Below are positions 1 to 9,836 of a DNA stretch of 33,725 nucleotides, one piece after another. Location: assembly GCA_910588565.1 (NCBI GenBank), contig CAJUPF010000033.1, positions 1 to 33,725 of the forward strand, read 5' to 3'. Every line of letters starts with the position of its first letter. The first letter of the stretch is position 1. Source of the DNA: an uncultured Lachnospiraceae bacterium (GTDB lineage: Bacteria; Bacillota; Clostridia; Lachnospirales; Lachnospiraceae). The notes below the pieces were generated by a model, which was not told the origin of the DNA, did not search any database, and saw only the letters and a list, made by a program, of their open reading frames with translations. Position numbers and translations under genes: made by a program.

Positions 1-3000
1 TGATAGGCAGCCTCTTTGGCTCCTTCGATCGCTGTCTCTCCCGCATACCACTGATATGCAAGCGTTCCGCTGTGATTGCTCTCCGTAACTTCTGCCGTCA
101 GCGTATCCCCTGGATACGATATCCCTGTTATACTGCTGTTGGATTCTACTTTCACAGTTCCTGTCAGCGCTTCCATTGGTGGCTTTTCTTCTTCTCCCGG
201 ATAGTCCGCCCTCTGAAAACTGGTGAAATTCATGATACTTCCGCTGTCTATATACATCCCGGAAGCCTCTGTTCCAAGCGCTTCCACCACATTCCATGCC
301 TGTCCGGCGGATTCCAGATACGTATCATCCAACGCAACCGCTGCTTTTCCATCCACGACCGGAATCAGAACGCTTCCATCTTCCCCCGCCGCTTTTTTGC
401 CATTTACAAGAAACGTCACATAGTCGACGCCGGAATCTGTTACTTTCGCTTCCGCTGTAAATGGCTGATCACTTTCTTTTGCCACAGAAACCGAAATTTT
501 ATTGGAAACACTGTTTCCAAGCGACGCATATAGTGTATTAATATCTTCAAACTGCGCGTTCATCCAGTCCAAACGTTTCTGAATGAAAGTTTTTAAAGAA
601 ACAACCGCATCATCATACGTCTGGCTGGAAGTGGAAATCTGATTCCCATTATGGTCAAATGCATATCCTCTGTAATTCCCGTAACTCCATCCCCAGAGTT
701 CGTCGTTTGCCTCAGCAGCCGTCTGATATTTTTCCTTCAACGTATCAATTGTTCCTCCTGATTTGGAAATATCTGTAATCACAGTAGGATAATATGTTTC
801 CCAATATTCATATGCTTTTGCAACGAAATATGGATCTTTTACCAGAAAACGGTTCCATTGTTTTTTCTGATAATTCTGCTCTGCAAATCCATTGCTTAAA
901 CCTGTAAGCGTCGTATGCCATTGATCCCAGACAAAAGGACCTGTCATACTGTACATATTAATATTCCCAAACGCCCAGTCATAATCCCACGCTGGCCCCA
1001 TTTTTGCCTTGCCTTCCAGATCCTTATACAGATATGTGCTGTTTTTCATCGAATCCCAGTTATTCGTATATTCGCAGAGCAGCCAGTACTGTATCAGAGA
1101 ATCCAGATCGAATAAATCCGTATAATGTACTGTGTCGCCGTCATAGGAGGCTGTAAAATCGGGACTTTTAAGCGCCGCTTCATATGCATCCAGATATTGT
1201 TTGGCATACGTAAGCATCGTCGTATTGGTTTTGGCATATTCCGGCCTTCTGAAAAACATCGGAATGCCATTGGACGTGCTGAATGTCGATATATATTTGT
1301 ACTGATACTGGCTTTGCGTACTTCTGAAATCCATGTCTAACAGGAATCCGCCCTTTGCATCCGGTATTTCCCCGGTATAATACTCCGAAACCGTGTATGT
1401 TTTGCCATTATATGAGAAAATTCCGGTATCAATCCAGCTAAGATCCTGCTCCATGGCGTCTTCCATATCACCCTTTTTCAGATTCTCCTTTGCCGCGATA
1501 GCATCCGCAACCTCATCCGCCAGATCTTCCCAGTCCATGACATCCACTCTTGCGCCTCCGACCCGTACATGCTCGCACAGTTCATAAAGTCCCTGATATT
1601 CCCCATTTAAAATCAGTACCACACTCGTCGTCCCCATGGAAACTTCCATGCCGATATCCTCGGAAAAACGATTTACGATCTGATTACGCATATTGGTATG
1701 GTCAATCAGATTGGCAAGCAGACACCAGTGTTTATTGGTTCCTTTTCCATGTGTTCCAAGCCCAAGCAGATTGGCTTTCTTGTCCAGTTTTAATTTATAT
1801 GGTTTTTTGCCATATCTGCATCCTTCACTCCAGGTGGAATTCCCGCGCCCTTTGATCGTTGCCGCCCCTTCATACCAGTAGCTGCTGTCATTAAATTCTG
1901 CATTCCCCTGAATCTTAATCCGGGCATCTTTTGTCACGGTATTGCTGGTCACAGGCTGTGCATCTTCCGTATCCACATAGACAACCGGCAGCTCACTGCA
2001 GTAAGTACTTACGATCCACGGCTGAAGACTGCTGTCTTCTGGCGTTATTGTTACGGTAATAAATTTCTCCAGATCTTCCTTTTTCGGCGTGTATTTATTT
2101 GTATCAGACACCTTCCTGCCGTCTACAGCCCACTGATAGGTAAGCGCCATTCCATCTGTGTTGGATACGGAAACGGTCAGTTCTTTTCCAACCTGGGCAT
2201 ATCCCTGATCAAAAGAAGCTGTCTGCTGGCCGGCTGTCAGAACCGTAACTTTAAATTCCCGGCTATATCCTTCTGTCTCTGCCGTCAAAGTGATAACTGT
2301 ATTTGCCAGAATAACTTCCGGGTGCGCTATCGCTTTGCCATTTTCTACAGTCAGAACGGCATTGTCGCTGCTGCACCAGGTAATTGTTTTATCTCCAATC
2401 TGCTGCGGCAATGTAATTTCCGTTGAAACGCCTGAGAGCTTTTCTCCTTCCGCAAAACCAAGAGAAATGCCGGAAAGATAAATCTCTCCCGCCGCACTGG
2501 AACGATAGCAAAATTCCGGCGCCGGATAACATCCACGCTCTGCTCTCCATGCATTCGCCGAAAGATTCTCCGGAAGGGTTCCGTCTGTCAGTTCCAATTC
2601 CGACAGGGCTTTTGTTCCTTCACAGGCTGCCCTGCCTGAATTTTCCAGAAAATAGCAGTCTGCCACATTTGCAAGATACGCCATCTGCCCGGTTTCTGCA
2701 TATGTAATTCCATTTGCATCGTAACCATCATACTGAACCGTTCCAGTATTGACGCACTGGGAAACCTCTTTACAAGCGGATTTCGCAATACGCCCGATAA
2801 TGCCGCTGGCATAAATCAAATTCTCAACGGTACCTCCCGCATTGATATTCGCACCGTTATAACAATTGGTAATGGTAATATTGCCGTTTGAAATCGTTCG
2901 ATCCTCTGTACGGCATTCACCTATAATTCCTCCCACGCCTACCGTATCGCTTTTTTTGGAAACATTTACTGTGATAGCTCCGCTGAGAGCAACAATATTG

Positions 3001-3542
3001 GAAATTTTTACATAGCCATTCACGTCTCCGGCAAGTGTTCCAATCGCGGACAATCCATCCGAAAAATCTGTCTGAATATTGACTCCGGTAAAAATCAGGT
3101 TCTTTACCTCCGCATAATCAGACGCATTATCCGATCCGATCACACTAAAAAAACCGACCTGCCCGTATTTGCCATTCTGTGCAATGGAACCGTCCAAATC
3201 GATCGTCAGGCCTGAAATTACATGTCCTTGTCCGTCAAATGTACCGGAAAACACATTTGCCTCATTCGGACTGCAGGTACCTTTTGTACCGATATAACCT
3301 CCAAAAGGTATCCAGTTACTGCCCGACAAGTCAATATCCGCTGCCAGCTTATAATCGCCGCTCATTGGATAATTGCTGTCTTTTCCGATTTTTTCCAGCT
3401 CTTCCCGGCTGGAAATTACAATAGCCGACATGTCTTCTTCCTGCGCAAACGCCGCCAAACCCGCATCGGACATCAGCAGAAATGCAATCAGAATACACGA
3501 AAGAAAACGTTTCCACCCATTATATTTTTGATATAATTTCAT
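1..3542 (-). CDS. Secreted CotH-kinase domain surface protein (partial, 3' end beyond window)
   Basis: The frame is open from an ATG at 3542 to the left edge (about 1180 codons), so the C-terminus is missing. AGGAGG at 3547-3552 sits 4 nt before the ATG. Residues 1-34 form a signal peptide (basic start, hydrophobic core, AFAQ). About residues 40-280 resemble GLUG/beta-helix surface repeats (FSGTFDGQGHVISGL). Ig-like segments follow to about 520. The CotH-like kinase domain spans roughly 535-880: it has KGRGNSTW, NKHWCLLANLIDHTNMRNQ, GEYQGLYELCEHV and the diagnostic WDYDWAFGN near 852-860. The last visible residues (YQWYAGETAIEGA) begin another Ig-like repeat. CotH-family proteins are atypical kinases, shown for spore-coat CotH of Bacillus. 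Here the signal peptide implies an extracellular role, whose substrate is unknown. The kinase identity is strong; the biological role is not. Confidence 0.88.
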   Translation of the reverse strand, partial: MKLYQKYNGWKRFLSCILIAFLLMSDAGLAAFAQEEDMSAIVISSREELEKIGKDSNYPMSGDYKLAADIDLSGSNWIPFGGYIGTKGTCSPNEANVFSGTFDGQGHVISGLTIDLDGSIAQNGKYGQVGFFSVIGSDNASDYAEVKNLIFTGVNIQTDFSDGLSAIGTLAGDVNGYVKISNIVALSGAITVNVSKKSDTVGVGGIIGECRTEDRTISNGNITITNCYNGANINAGGTVENLIYASGIIGRIAKSACKEVSQCVNTGTVQYDGYDANGITYAETGQMAYLANVADCYFLENSGRAACEGTKALSELELTDGTLPENLSANAWRAERGCYPAPEFCYRSSAAGEIYLSGISLGFAEGEKLSGVSTEITLPQQIGDKTITWCSSDNAVLTVENGKAIAHPEVILANTVITLTAETEGYSREFKVTVLTAGQQTASFDQGYAQVGKELTVSVSNTDGMALTYQWAVDGRKVSDTNKYTPKKEDLEKFITVTITPEDSSLQPWIVSTYCSELPVVYVDTEDAQPVTSNTVTKDARIKIQGNAEFNDSSYWYEGAATIKGRGNSTWSEGCRYGKKPYKLKLDKKANLLGLGTHGKGTNKHWCLLANLIDHTNMRNQIVNRFSEDIGMEVSMGTTSVVLILNGEYQGLYELCEHVRVGGARVDVMDWEDLADEVADAIAAKENLKKGDMEDAMEQDLSWIDTGIFSYNGKTYTVSEYYTGEIPDAKGGFLLDMDFRSTQSQYQYKYISTFSTSNGIPMFFRRPEYAKTNTTMLTYAKQYLDAYEAALKSPDFTASYDGDTVHYTDLFDLDSLIQYWLLCEYTNNWDSMKNSTYLYKDLEGKAKMGPAWDYDWAFGNINMYSMTGPFVWDQWHTTLTGLSNGFAEQNYQKKQWNRFLVKDPYFVAKAYEYWETYYPTVITDISKSGGTIDTLKEKYQTAAEANDELWGWSYGNYRGYAFDHNGNQISTSSQTYDDAVVSLKTFIQKRLDWMNAQFEDINTLYASLGNSVSNKISVSVAKESDQPFTAEAKVTDSGVDYVTFLVNGKKAAGEDGSVLIPVVDGKAAVALDDTYLESAGQAWNVVEALGTEASGMYIDSGSIMNFTSFQRADYPGEEEKPPMEALTGTVKVESNSSITGISYPGDTLTAEVTESNHSGTLAYQWYAGETAIEGAKEAAY

Positions 3543-3601
3543 AAAACCTCCTTATAAGATAGCTTTTTCCCCTTGTTTCCTTTTCAATGATTTCCATAAT
3601 T

Positions 3602-3835
3602 TTAGCCATATGAAACTCCTTCTTTCCGCCATTCATTTACCGAGGAAAGCCAACACTCGGTTAGGTCATTATCGGTAACAGCCGCTATAAACGGCTTGGC
3701 GAGGAAATTATTTTTCTTCCTCAAAACAATTCCATAATTCTCTACGTCTGTATCAATTTTTCGGCAGAACGCTTTCCATTTCTTTTGCATTGCCTCATCA
3801 TTTCCAAAGCCTATTACCTGTTCAAGCTGAGTATT
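3602..3835 (-). pseudogene. AbiEii-type toxin C-terminal fragment
   Basis: The frame reads TQLEQVIGFGNDEAMQKKW, then KAFCRKI and FLAKPFIAAV, and ends at 3602. This resembles the C-terminal helical part of nucleotidyltransferase AbiEii/AbiGii family toxins, which act with an AbiEi antitoxin in phage defence. It is in a different frame from the AbiEii-like piece just upstream (3814-4095). The middle of the toxin, including the usual SRMKDYYD-like segment, is missing between them, so an internal deletion plus frameshift is inferred. No AbiEi partner is present. The family assignment is from memory of the motif pattern. Confidence 0.6.
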
Positions 3836-4095
3836 GCGTCTATCTTTTCTGCAATCGTTGTTTCGAGTGAATATGTATTCACTGTAGGTGCAGGAAAATC
3901 ATCAAGCTGCGTGGGGATTTTTCGTTTTTCCTGATTTGGCACAATGACATCACCAACTTTCTGCACGCAAAACACAATGAATATAAGCCCCAATACTACG
4001 TGTTTATACTCTGCCGCATCCATATTAGAGCGTAGTTTATCTGCTGCCTGCCATAATTTCTCTTCAAATCCTATATTCGTAGTTCCTGCCGCCAT
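3814..4095 (-). pseudogene. HsdM N-terminus fused to AbiEii-type toxin fragment
   Basis: From the ATG at 4095 (GGAGG at 4102-4106) the first ~35 residues (NIGFEEKLWQAADKLR, EYKHVVLGLIF) are the typical N-terminus of a type I restriction-modification methyltransferase HsdM. At about residue 36 the sequence switches to GDVIVPNQEKRKIPTQLDDF and NTYSLETTIAEKIDAIL, typical of the middle of AbiEii nucleotidyltransferase toxins, and then stops. No SAM-binding NPPY motif or nucleotidyltransferase core remains. It is a deletion-generated chimera of two defence genes, not a functional protein. The intact HsdM start and ribosome site mean a short peptide could still be made. A longer in-frame start at 4137 exists but lacks HsdM similarity. 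Confidence 0.7.
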
Positions 4096-4140
4096 AATCA
4101 GCCTCCATATAATACCTTTTCTTTTCCCGTTTAACAATTA

Positions 4141-5583
4141 TTACTGATAATACGTATCAAAGATATATTTCGCCGCCGGTACCGCATATGTGCTTCCGAT
4201 GCCCGCCTGCTCCATAATCACGGCTACCGCGATATCTTCCTTATCCTCTCTGTGGGCATACCCCACAAACCAGGCATGACTGTCTCCTTTGTTAGTCCCA
4301 AACTCCGCGGAGCCTGTTTTTCCATATGCCTGATAGCTCATCCCCTTCAGCCTTGACGCCGTCCCGCTTTCTACGGTTTCTCTCATATATTCCTGCAGAA
4401 TCCGGGCCTCTTCTTTGGTCATAAGATTGCCATATGACGAAGCCTGATACTGCTTTACTATACCGGACGCATCGCTTTGGACAGAATCTACGACATAAGG
4501 CCGCATCAGCGCCCCGTCATTGGCAGCCGCACTGACAATCATCAGCATATGAAGCGGCGTAACCAAAGTTTTCCCTTGTCCAATCGCAGATTCCATCACC
4601 TCACTTGTCGAAGAATCCTCCGCCAGTACAAAACTGCTCTTTGAAGTATCCAGTTTTTCCACCGGAAGACTTTGGTTAAACAGTAAGTCCCGACATGTTT
4701 TCCCAAAACGCGCCCGATCCAGCGAAAGGCCGATATTGGCAAACGACGTATTGCAGGATTTGACAAAAGACTGCCGCAAATCCACATCTCCATGCACTTC
4801 TCCGCTAAAACAGCTCAGTTTGCTGTTTTCCACCTGGATACTGCCGCTGCAGTGATAGGCATATTCCTGATAGCTGTCCGGATGTTCCCTCAGATATTCC
4901 AGAGCTGTTACGATTTTAAATGTAGATCCCGGCGGATACAGCCCCTGAGAAGCCCGGTTTACCAGAAGGGATTCCGCATTTTCATCCGCCACAATCCAGT
5001 CCCAGTTCTCCGAAATCGTATTCGGATCAAAATCCGGTTTGGAAACCATTGCCAGAATCTTCCCGGTCGCAGGCTCCATGACGACAATGGCGCCGCGATA
5101 GCTTCCCATTGCCATATACGCAGCCGTCTGCATCGAACTGTCCAGCGTGGTAATCACATTGTCCCCCGGACTTTTCTCATCCGTCAGTTTGTCCATTGTT
5201 TTTTCCAGAAAAAACGTATTGGAACGCAGCAGATTGAAATTCATCCAGGACTCAATTCCGGAGCGGCCATATTTCTCTGTTGCATACCCTACGATGTGTG
5301 AAAACAGATTGGAATACGGATACACCCGCGTCTCATTCCCTTCTTCATCCGTCTTTGTCTCTGCCAGAATCTGCCCGTCCGCAGATACAATATTTCCCCG
5401 GATCACAGTCTCTGCAAACTTTTCCTGCCTTGTATTATAGGAATTGTTGATAAATTCTTCACTTTTTGCAAACTGAAAATACGCAAAATATCCCATGGTA
5501 CATAAAAACAAACCTATAAAACAATATACAATTACTGCAAACTCCCGGTTTGCCGAAGTATTTTTTTTCTCACTTTTCTGCAT
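4141..5583 (-). CDS. Class B penicillin-binding protein (peptidoglycan transpeptidase)
   Basis: This 480-aa protein cross-links peptidoglycan strands at the outer face of the membrane. One N-terminal membrane anchor (FAVIVYCFIGLFLCTMGYF) is followed by a short dimerisation region and the transpeptidase domain. All three active-site motifs are visible: STFK with the nucleophilic serine at about 220, SCN near 275, and KTG near 422-424. The start at 5583 follows GGAGGG and is preferred over the upstream in-frame ATG at 5718, which would overlap the SEDS gene. It lies 52 bp downstream of the SEDS glycosyltransferase, its expected functional partner in FtsW-FtsI or RodA-PBP2 style pairs. Size and adjacency fit the clostridial PbpA-like group; division versus elongation cannot be decided here. 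Confidence 0.93.
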   Translation of the reverse strand: MQKSEKKNTSANREFAVIVYCFIGLFLCTMGYFAYFQFAKSEEFINNSYNTRQEKFAETVIRGNIVSADGQILAETKTDEEGNETRVYPYSNLFSHIVGYATEKYGRSGIESWMNFNLLRSNTFFLEKTMDKLTDEKSPGDNVITTLDSSMQTAAYMAMGSYRGAIVVMEPATGKILAMVSKPDFDPNTISENWDWIVADENAESLLVNRASQGLYPPGSTFKIVTALEYLREHPDSYQEYAYHCSGSIQVENSKLSCFSGEVHGDVDLRQSFVKSCNTSFANIGLSLDRARFGKTCRDLLFNQSLPVEKLDTSKSSFVLAEDSSTSEVMESAIGQGKTLVTPLHMLMIVSAAANDGALMRPYVVDSVQSDASGIVKQYQASSYGNLMTKEEARILQEYMRETVESGTASRLKGMSYQAYGKTGSAEFGTNKGDSHAWFVGYAHREDKEDIAVAVIMEQAGIGSTYAVPAAKYIFDTYYQ

Positions 5584-5635
5584 ATGCCCTCCTTCACTGC
5601 AGCATAGCTCTTCCAATGTCTGACGTTCCGGCGGC

Positions 5636-6940
5636 TTAAGCTTCGCTTTCCCTTGATATATAAAATCCCTGAATAATCGCAAAAATAATAATCGTACCAA
5701 ACAGCGAACTCCCGCCATAGCTGACCAAAGGCAGCGTCACGCCGGTGGACGGGATAAATTTGATTACGCCGCCAATCGTAAGAAATACCTGAAACCCATA
5801 GGTTGTCCCAAGTCCCAAAGCCACCAGTTTATAGTAACTGTCCTTTAACTGCATGGCAATGTTTAAAAACATCAGAAAACAGCTCATGCAGACCATAATC
5901 AGGCACAGGGAAAAAATTCCTCCAAGTTCTTCGGAAATAGCAGAAAATACAAAATCCTGTTCTACCACCGGAATCTTCTCCGGCTGTCCCTGGTTGAGCC
6001 CGGCGCCAAACCAGCCTCCGGTTCCGATTGCAAATAAGGACTGGCAGATCTGGTATCCCTCATTGTCAATCACGCTTAACGGGTCCTGCCATGCCACCAC
6101 GCGCACCCGCACATGGGCAAACAGCCGATAGGCAATTGCAGACGCCGCGCAGCCTGCCGCAAGCCCTCCGATAAAATAAAACGGATTTTTCGCCGCAACA
6201 TACAACATCACAAGATACACCACAAAGAAGATCAAAGCCCCGCCTAAATCCCTGGAAAAAACCAGAACAATCACATGAGCCGCCGCAAGGCAGGTTGTAA
6301 GGACAACATGCTTAAATTCCGTAGACTGATGCAGCATACCCGCTACGAAAAACACAAAGATGATTTTGACAAATTCCGTCGGCTGAATGGTAATTCCGGC
6401 AATCGTATAGGAAATTTTCGCCCCATAACTGGTCGCGCCAAGCGCTGCCACTACCATCAGTGCGCCAAGCCCCACGACAGCATAAAGCCATGTGAGTTTG
6501 CGGATAAACCGGATTTTTTTAACCAGAAACGGAATCCCCAGCGCAATGACCATGGAAACTGCTGCAATCACAAACTGCCGGACCGCTTTATCATAGGATA
6601 ATCTGGTTAAAATCAGAAAACCAACTGCCATCAGCATACACATATTGTTTACCAGAAGCTGCGCCGCATGTTCATAAAGCAGACGGTAACTGTTGACGAC
6701 AATCCGGAAAAATATTACCTGTACGCCGAAGAACAACAGCAGTTTCGGATTCTTCGTCTGTTCAAACAAAACCAGATATCCCGTCAGATGCAGCATAAAC
6801 AGCCAGACATTCTGCCGGTGGAAAATAATCGCCTGTCCTTCTTTTGTCTTCCTTAAAAATACGGAAAAACAATCCCAGGTATAAAACGAAAACAATATAA
6901 TCATCAGATATTTGGATACTTCACAAATAACACTGCTCAT
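5636..6940 (-). CDS. SEDS family peptidoglycan polymerase (FtsW/RodA/SpoVE)
   Basis: This 434-aa polytopic membrane protein has about ten hydrophobic helices. SEDS proteins polymerise lipid II into glycan strands with a class B PBP partner. Diagnostic stretches are ITIQPTEFVKI, the extracellular loop ending VVEQDFVFSAISEELGG, and the C-terminal LVSYGGSSLFGTI. It starts at 6940, 8 bp after the U32 peptidase stop, and the PBP gene follows 52 bp downstream, so the pair is probably co-transcribed with ruvAB-zapA. Neighbouring zapA leans towards a divisome role, but the FtsW, RodA and SpoVE subfamilies cannot be separated confidently from sequence alone. Confidence 0.93.
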   Translation of the reverse strand: MSSVICEVSKYLMIILFSFYTWDCFSVFLRKTKEGQAIIFHRQNVWLFMLHLTGYLVLFEQTKNPKLLLFFGVQVIFFRIVVNSYRLLYEHAAQLLVNNMCMLMAVGFLILTRLSYDKAVRQFVIAAVSMVIALGIPFLVKKIRFIRKLTWLYAVVGLGALMVVAALGATSYGAKISYTIAGITIQPTEFVKIIFVFFVAGMLHQSTEFKHVVLTTCLAAAHVIVLVFSRDLGGALIFFVVYLVMLYVAAKNPFYFIGGLAAGCAASAIAYRLFAHVRVRVVAWQDPLSVIDNEGYQICQSLFAIGTGGWFGAGLNQGQPEKIPVVEQDFVFSAISEELGGIFSLCLIMVCMSCFLMFLNIAMQLKDSYYKLVALGLGTTYGFQVFLTIGGVIKFIPSTGVTLPLVSYGGSSLFGTIIIFAIIQGFYISRESEA

Positions 6941-6948
6941 AAATTCCT

Positions 6949-9195
6949 CTATTCTGCGCCTCTTTTATAATGGCCATACGTATATTCCAAAGCTGTTTTG
7001 TCCAATCCGCCCGTCCTGGCAGCATGCAGGATTTCTTCTGTCTGCGTTTTGGATTCTATCGTAAATGAAAGCCGAACCCGCCGGATTCCAAAGGATTCCA
7101 GTTCTTTTGTCAGAGAAAGCAACGATAACGGCCTTGAATTATAGATTACATTGTAACATTCATTGCAGTTGTTTTTTACCGGAAAACAGATGTTGTAGCG
7201 ATCCTGCAAAAAACAGGTGCAGGGTGTTTTATCACAATGGGAACGATTCTTTTTGATACACTGTGCGCTTGTCATCAACGGCAGATAGCCATAAATCATC
7301 ATCTCACTGCCCTGATTCTCCCGTCTTCGTATCTCGGCTCTGTTTAATTCCAGCGGAATTGTATCGCCTGCAATTCCAAGCTCCAAAAACGCCCTTCTGC
7401 TCTCTGTTGACCATGTATACAGGTTATAATCAATGCGGATGCGTTCCGGTGCGATTCCCTGCTTGAACAGAAATCCCAGCGCGTCATAATTATTTACCAG
7501 AAATCCGTCCGGCCTTAGTTTCTGTAAAACAGACGCATACCATTCGGCTGTATCGTTTCTGAATACAGCAGGAAGGATGTAAAACACCCGCTTTCTGACT
7601 TGTTTTGCTTCTTTGATCAGCGCTTCTAGCTTTGCAGGAGTATCGTCCCTGGTAAACATGGTACTGTCAATATATATAACCGAAATAAACGGGGCAGATA
7701 GCACTGGCGAAATCTGCTCCTCTTGTTCCACAGATGCGGTAAACAACAGCCCGCTCCCGGCATTTTTATTATCCACCCCCGCCGTCTGCGCCTGATATCT
7801 GCATTCTTCCCCTTTCCTGCCATCTGTAACCGGAGTTCTGGCATATTCTGCGCCGCGGATACACATATCTGCTTCCTGGTTCAGATACTGACATTCGGAT
7901 GCAGTTCTTTCATACCTGCGCAGATACAGTTCCTCCAGTCTGTCAAGCGCCTTTCGTCTTAATTCATTTACAGATTTTACAGATACAAACAGGCCTTCGT
8001 CTAATACAATGGAAAGATGTTCAAATTCAAACGGCGTATTTTTGGTTTTCATTAGCTTTTGCCGCAGGACTTCTTCTGTAACCGGATGATTCTGCGCCGC
8101 CTCTGCCATTTCACCTGTCACTGTCAGCTTGACATCCCGGAACTTTACCGTCAGATCCATTGGCATATCCCGGCGGACACACAGCCTGCCCCGTATCATC
8201 TGTCTGCGTTCCGCCTGCACAGTTTCTGCGCTGTCCTGCTCTTTTTTATGGTTTGGTTTGCCAAAGGTAATCATATCCGGTCCGTTTTGCTGTTTATAAT
8301 ACCCTGTGGTAAAGCCGCTGCGGTTTCCGAAATGCAGCAGCATCTTCCGGTCTTCATCTGACACGGCATACCCTTCTTTTCCATAGTTTTGATACCTGTC
8401 CAGATATGTTCTGTAAATGGAGACAACGCCCTGCGCGTATTCTGTCTGTTTCATTCTGCCTTCGATTTTAAAAGAAACAATTCCGCTTTCGGCAAGCTCC
8501 GGCAGCAGATCAATGGCACACAGATCTTTTGGGCTCAGAGGATATGTATGCCCTTTGCCATTTTGTTTCCCGCCCTGTTCCAAAACAGTATAGGGAAGTC
8601 TGCAGGGCTGCGCACAGCGGCCTCTGTTGCCGCTTCTGCCGCCGAGCATACTGCTAAGCAGGCATTGCCCGGAGTAGCAGTAGCAAAGCGCCCCATGCAC
8701 AAAACTTTCCAGTTCCACCGGGACTTTTCTGTGTATATCCCGAATTTCAGACAATGACAGTTCTCTTGCCAGAACAATCCGCTCCGCGCCTGCCTGTGCC
8801 AAAAATTCTGCGCCCGCCGCCCCGGTAACCGTCATCTGCGTGCTTGCATGGACTGGAAGCCCTTTAAAATTCCTGCGGATAAACCGCATCACGCCAAAGT
8901 CCTGTACAATCACCGCATCCAAACCCCGTTCATAATATGGCAGCAGATATTCGTACAGCTCTTCTTCTATCTCTCTTTCCTTTAAAAGCGTATTGACTGT
9001 CAGCATGGTTTTCCGGTTATGGATATGTGTAAAATCAATGGCTTCTAATACTTCTTCCTGGCTCAGATTACCGGCATATGCCCTTGCGCCAAACCTGCTT
9101 CCGCCAAAATAGACCGCATCTGCGCCTGCGTGTATAACAGCTTTCAAGGTCTGCAGCGTACCTGCCGGCGCCAAAAGCTCTAACTTCTCTGTCAT
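6949..9195 (-). CDS. U32 family peptidase-like RNA hydroxylation protein
   Basis: This protein is 748 aa from the ATG at 9195 (AAGGAGA upstream). The longer frame to 9360 would overlap zapA and has no family similarity. The N-terminus KLELLAPAGTLQTLKAVIHAGADAVYFGG is the classic U32 opening. The signature ESFVHGALCYCYSGQC is followed by GNRGRCAQPCR, supplying the cysteines that bind an Fe-S cluster in characterised relatives. The ~350-residue C-terminal extension matches the DUF3656-bearing long form. Family members TrhP and RlhA hydroxylate tRNA or 23S rRNA; proteolysis is doubtful for this group. The substrate here is unknown, but tRNA or rRNA modification is the best inference. The gene sits between zapA and the SEDS gene. 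Confidence 0.9.
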   Translation of the reverse strand: MTEKLELLAPAGTLQTLKAVIHAGADAVYFGGSRFGARAYAGNLSQEEVLEAIDFTHIHNRKTMLTVNTLLKEREIEEELYEYLLPYYERGLDAVIVQDFGVMRFIRRNFKGLPVHASTQMTVTGAAGAEFLAQAGAERIVLARELSLSEIRDIHRKVPVELESFVHGALCYCYSGQCLLSSMLGGRSGNRGRCAQPCRLPYTVLEQGGKQNGKGHTYPLSPKDLCAIDLLPELAESGIVSFKIEGRMKQTEYAQGVVSIYRTYLDRYQNYGKEGYAVSDEDRKMLLHFGNRSGFTTGYYKQQNGPDMITFGKPNHKKEQDSAETVQAERRQMIRGRLCVRRDMPMDLTVKFRDVKLTVTGEMAEAAQNHPVTEEVLRQKLMKTKNTPFEFEHLSIVLDEGLFVSVKSVNELRRKALDRLEELYLRRYERTASECQYLNQEADMCIRGAEYARTPVTDGRKGEECRYQAQTAGVDNKNAGSGLLFTASVEQEEQISPVLSAPFISVIYIDSTMFTRDDTPAKLEALIKEAKQVRKRVFYILPAVFRNDTAEWYASVLQKLRPDGFLVNNYDALGFLFKQGIAPERIRIDYNLYTWSTESRRAFLELGIAGDTIPLELNRAEIRRRENQGSEMMIYGYLPLMTSAQCIKKNRSHCDKTPCTCFLQDRYNICFPVKNNCNECYNVIYNSRPLSLLSLTKELESFGIRRVRLSFTIESKTQTEEILHAARTGGLDKTALEYTYGHYKRGAE

Positions 9196-9319
9196 GCATT
9201 TCTCCTTTCCCCAGAGCGTGCAGGAACTGCTCCGCCTGTAGCTTTCGCCAGGCGGGCAAGCCGAATGCCAAACGTTACACCCTGAATATAAAAAACAAGG
9301 GACGAAACATCGCCCCCAT

Positions 9320-9772
9320 CTATTGCTTTTCTGCCTTTGTGTCTTCTCTGGAAACCACATCCATTAACATATCTTCCAGATCGGATTCCAGTTTTACATT
9401 CTGAATCGACAGTTCTTTATTCTGTGCCTCCAGATCTTTTATGGTCTTCTCACTCGTCTCCGCCTTAATCTGTTCTGAAATCAGATCCTGCTTAAGATCA
9501 AATATCGCTTTTTCCTTAATCTCCAGATCCTGTTCTAATTCTTCGATCCGATCTCTGGCTTTAAAATAATCGTCTGCTATATTCAGATGAATCAGCGCCG
9601 CCTTCATATCCAGCGGCAGCCGCTGCATGTCTTTCATCTCTTCCTGACATTTATTGATCTTATGATTGATATATGACGCTACACGCTGCAGATACTCTTC
9701 TTCTTCGTATCCGCTCAGCATATAGACTTTACCGTCAATAATGACTTCCGTAGTATTGGACTTTGATGCCAT
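9320..9772 (-). CDS. zapA: Cell division protein ZapA
   Basis: This 150-aa protein promotes Z-ring assembly by cross-linking FtsZ filaments. The start at 9772 follows GGAGG and gives MASKSNTTEVIIDGKVYML; the upstream start at 9862 would overlap ruvB. The N-terminal ~90 residues form the ZapA domain (YMLSGYEEEEYLQRVASYIN, LIHLNIADDYFKARD). Residues ~90-145 are a long charged coiled coil rich in Glu, Lys and Leu. It is longer than the ~90-aa Bacillus ZapA because of this coil, as is common in Clostridia. It sits 64 bp downstream of ruvB and upstream of the U32 gene. Confidence 0.9.
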   Translation of the reverse strand: MASKSNTTEVIIDGKVYMLSGYEEEEYLQRVASYINHKINKCQEEMKDMQRLPLDMKAALIHLNIADDYFKARDRIEELEQDLEIKEKAIFDLKQDLISEQIKAETSEKTIKDLEAQNKELSIQNVKLESDLEDMLMDVVSREDTKAEKQ

Positions 9773-9836
9773 GCCTTTTCCTCCCCGAACTGTTGCTCCA
9801 ATTCTTTGTATGCGTTCTATTATACTGACAATTCCC

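Noticed and set aside
4792..5301. A 169-aa plus-strand open frame opposite the PBP gene
   Set aside because: It is a shadow of the PBP coding sequence, which has all three active-site motifs.
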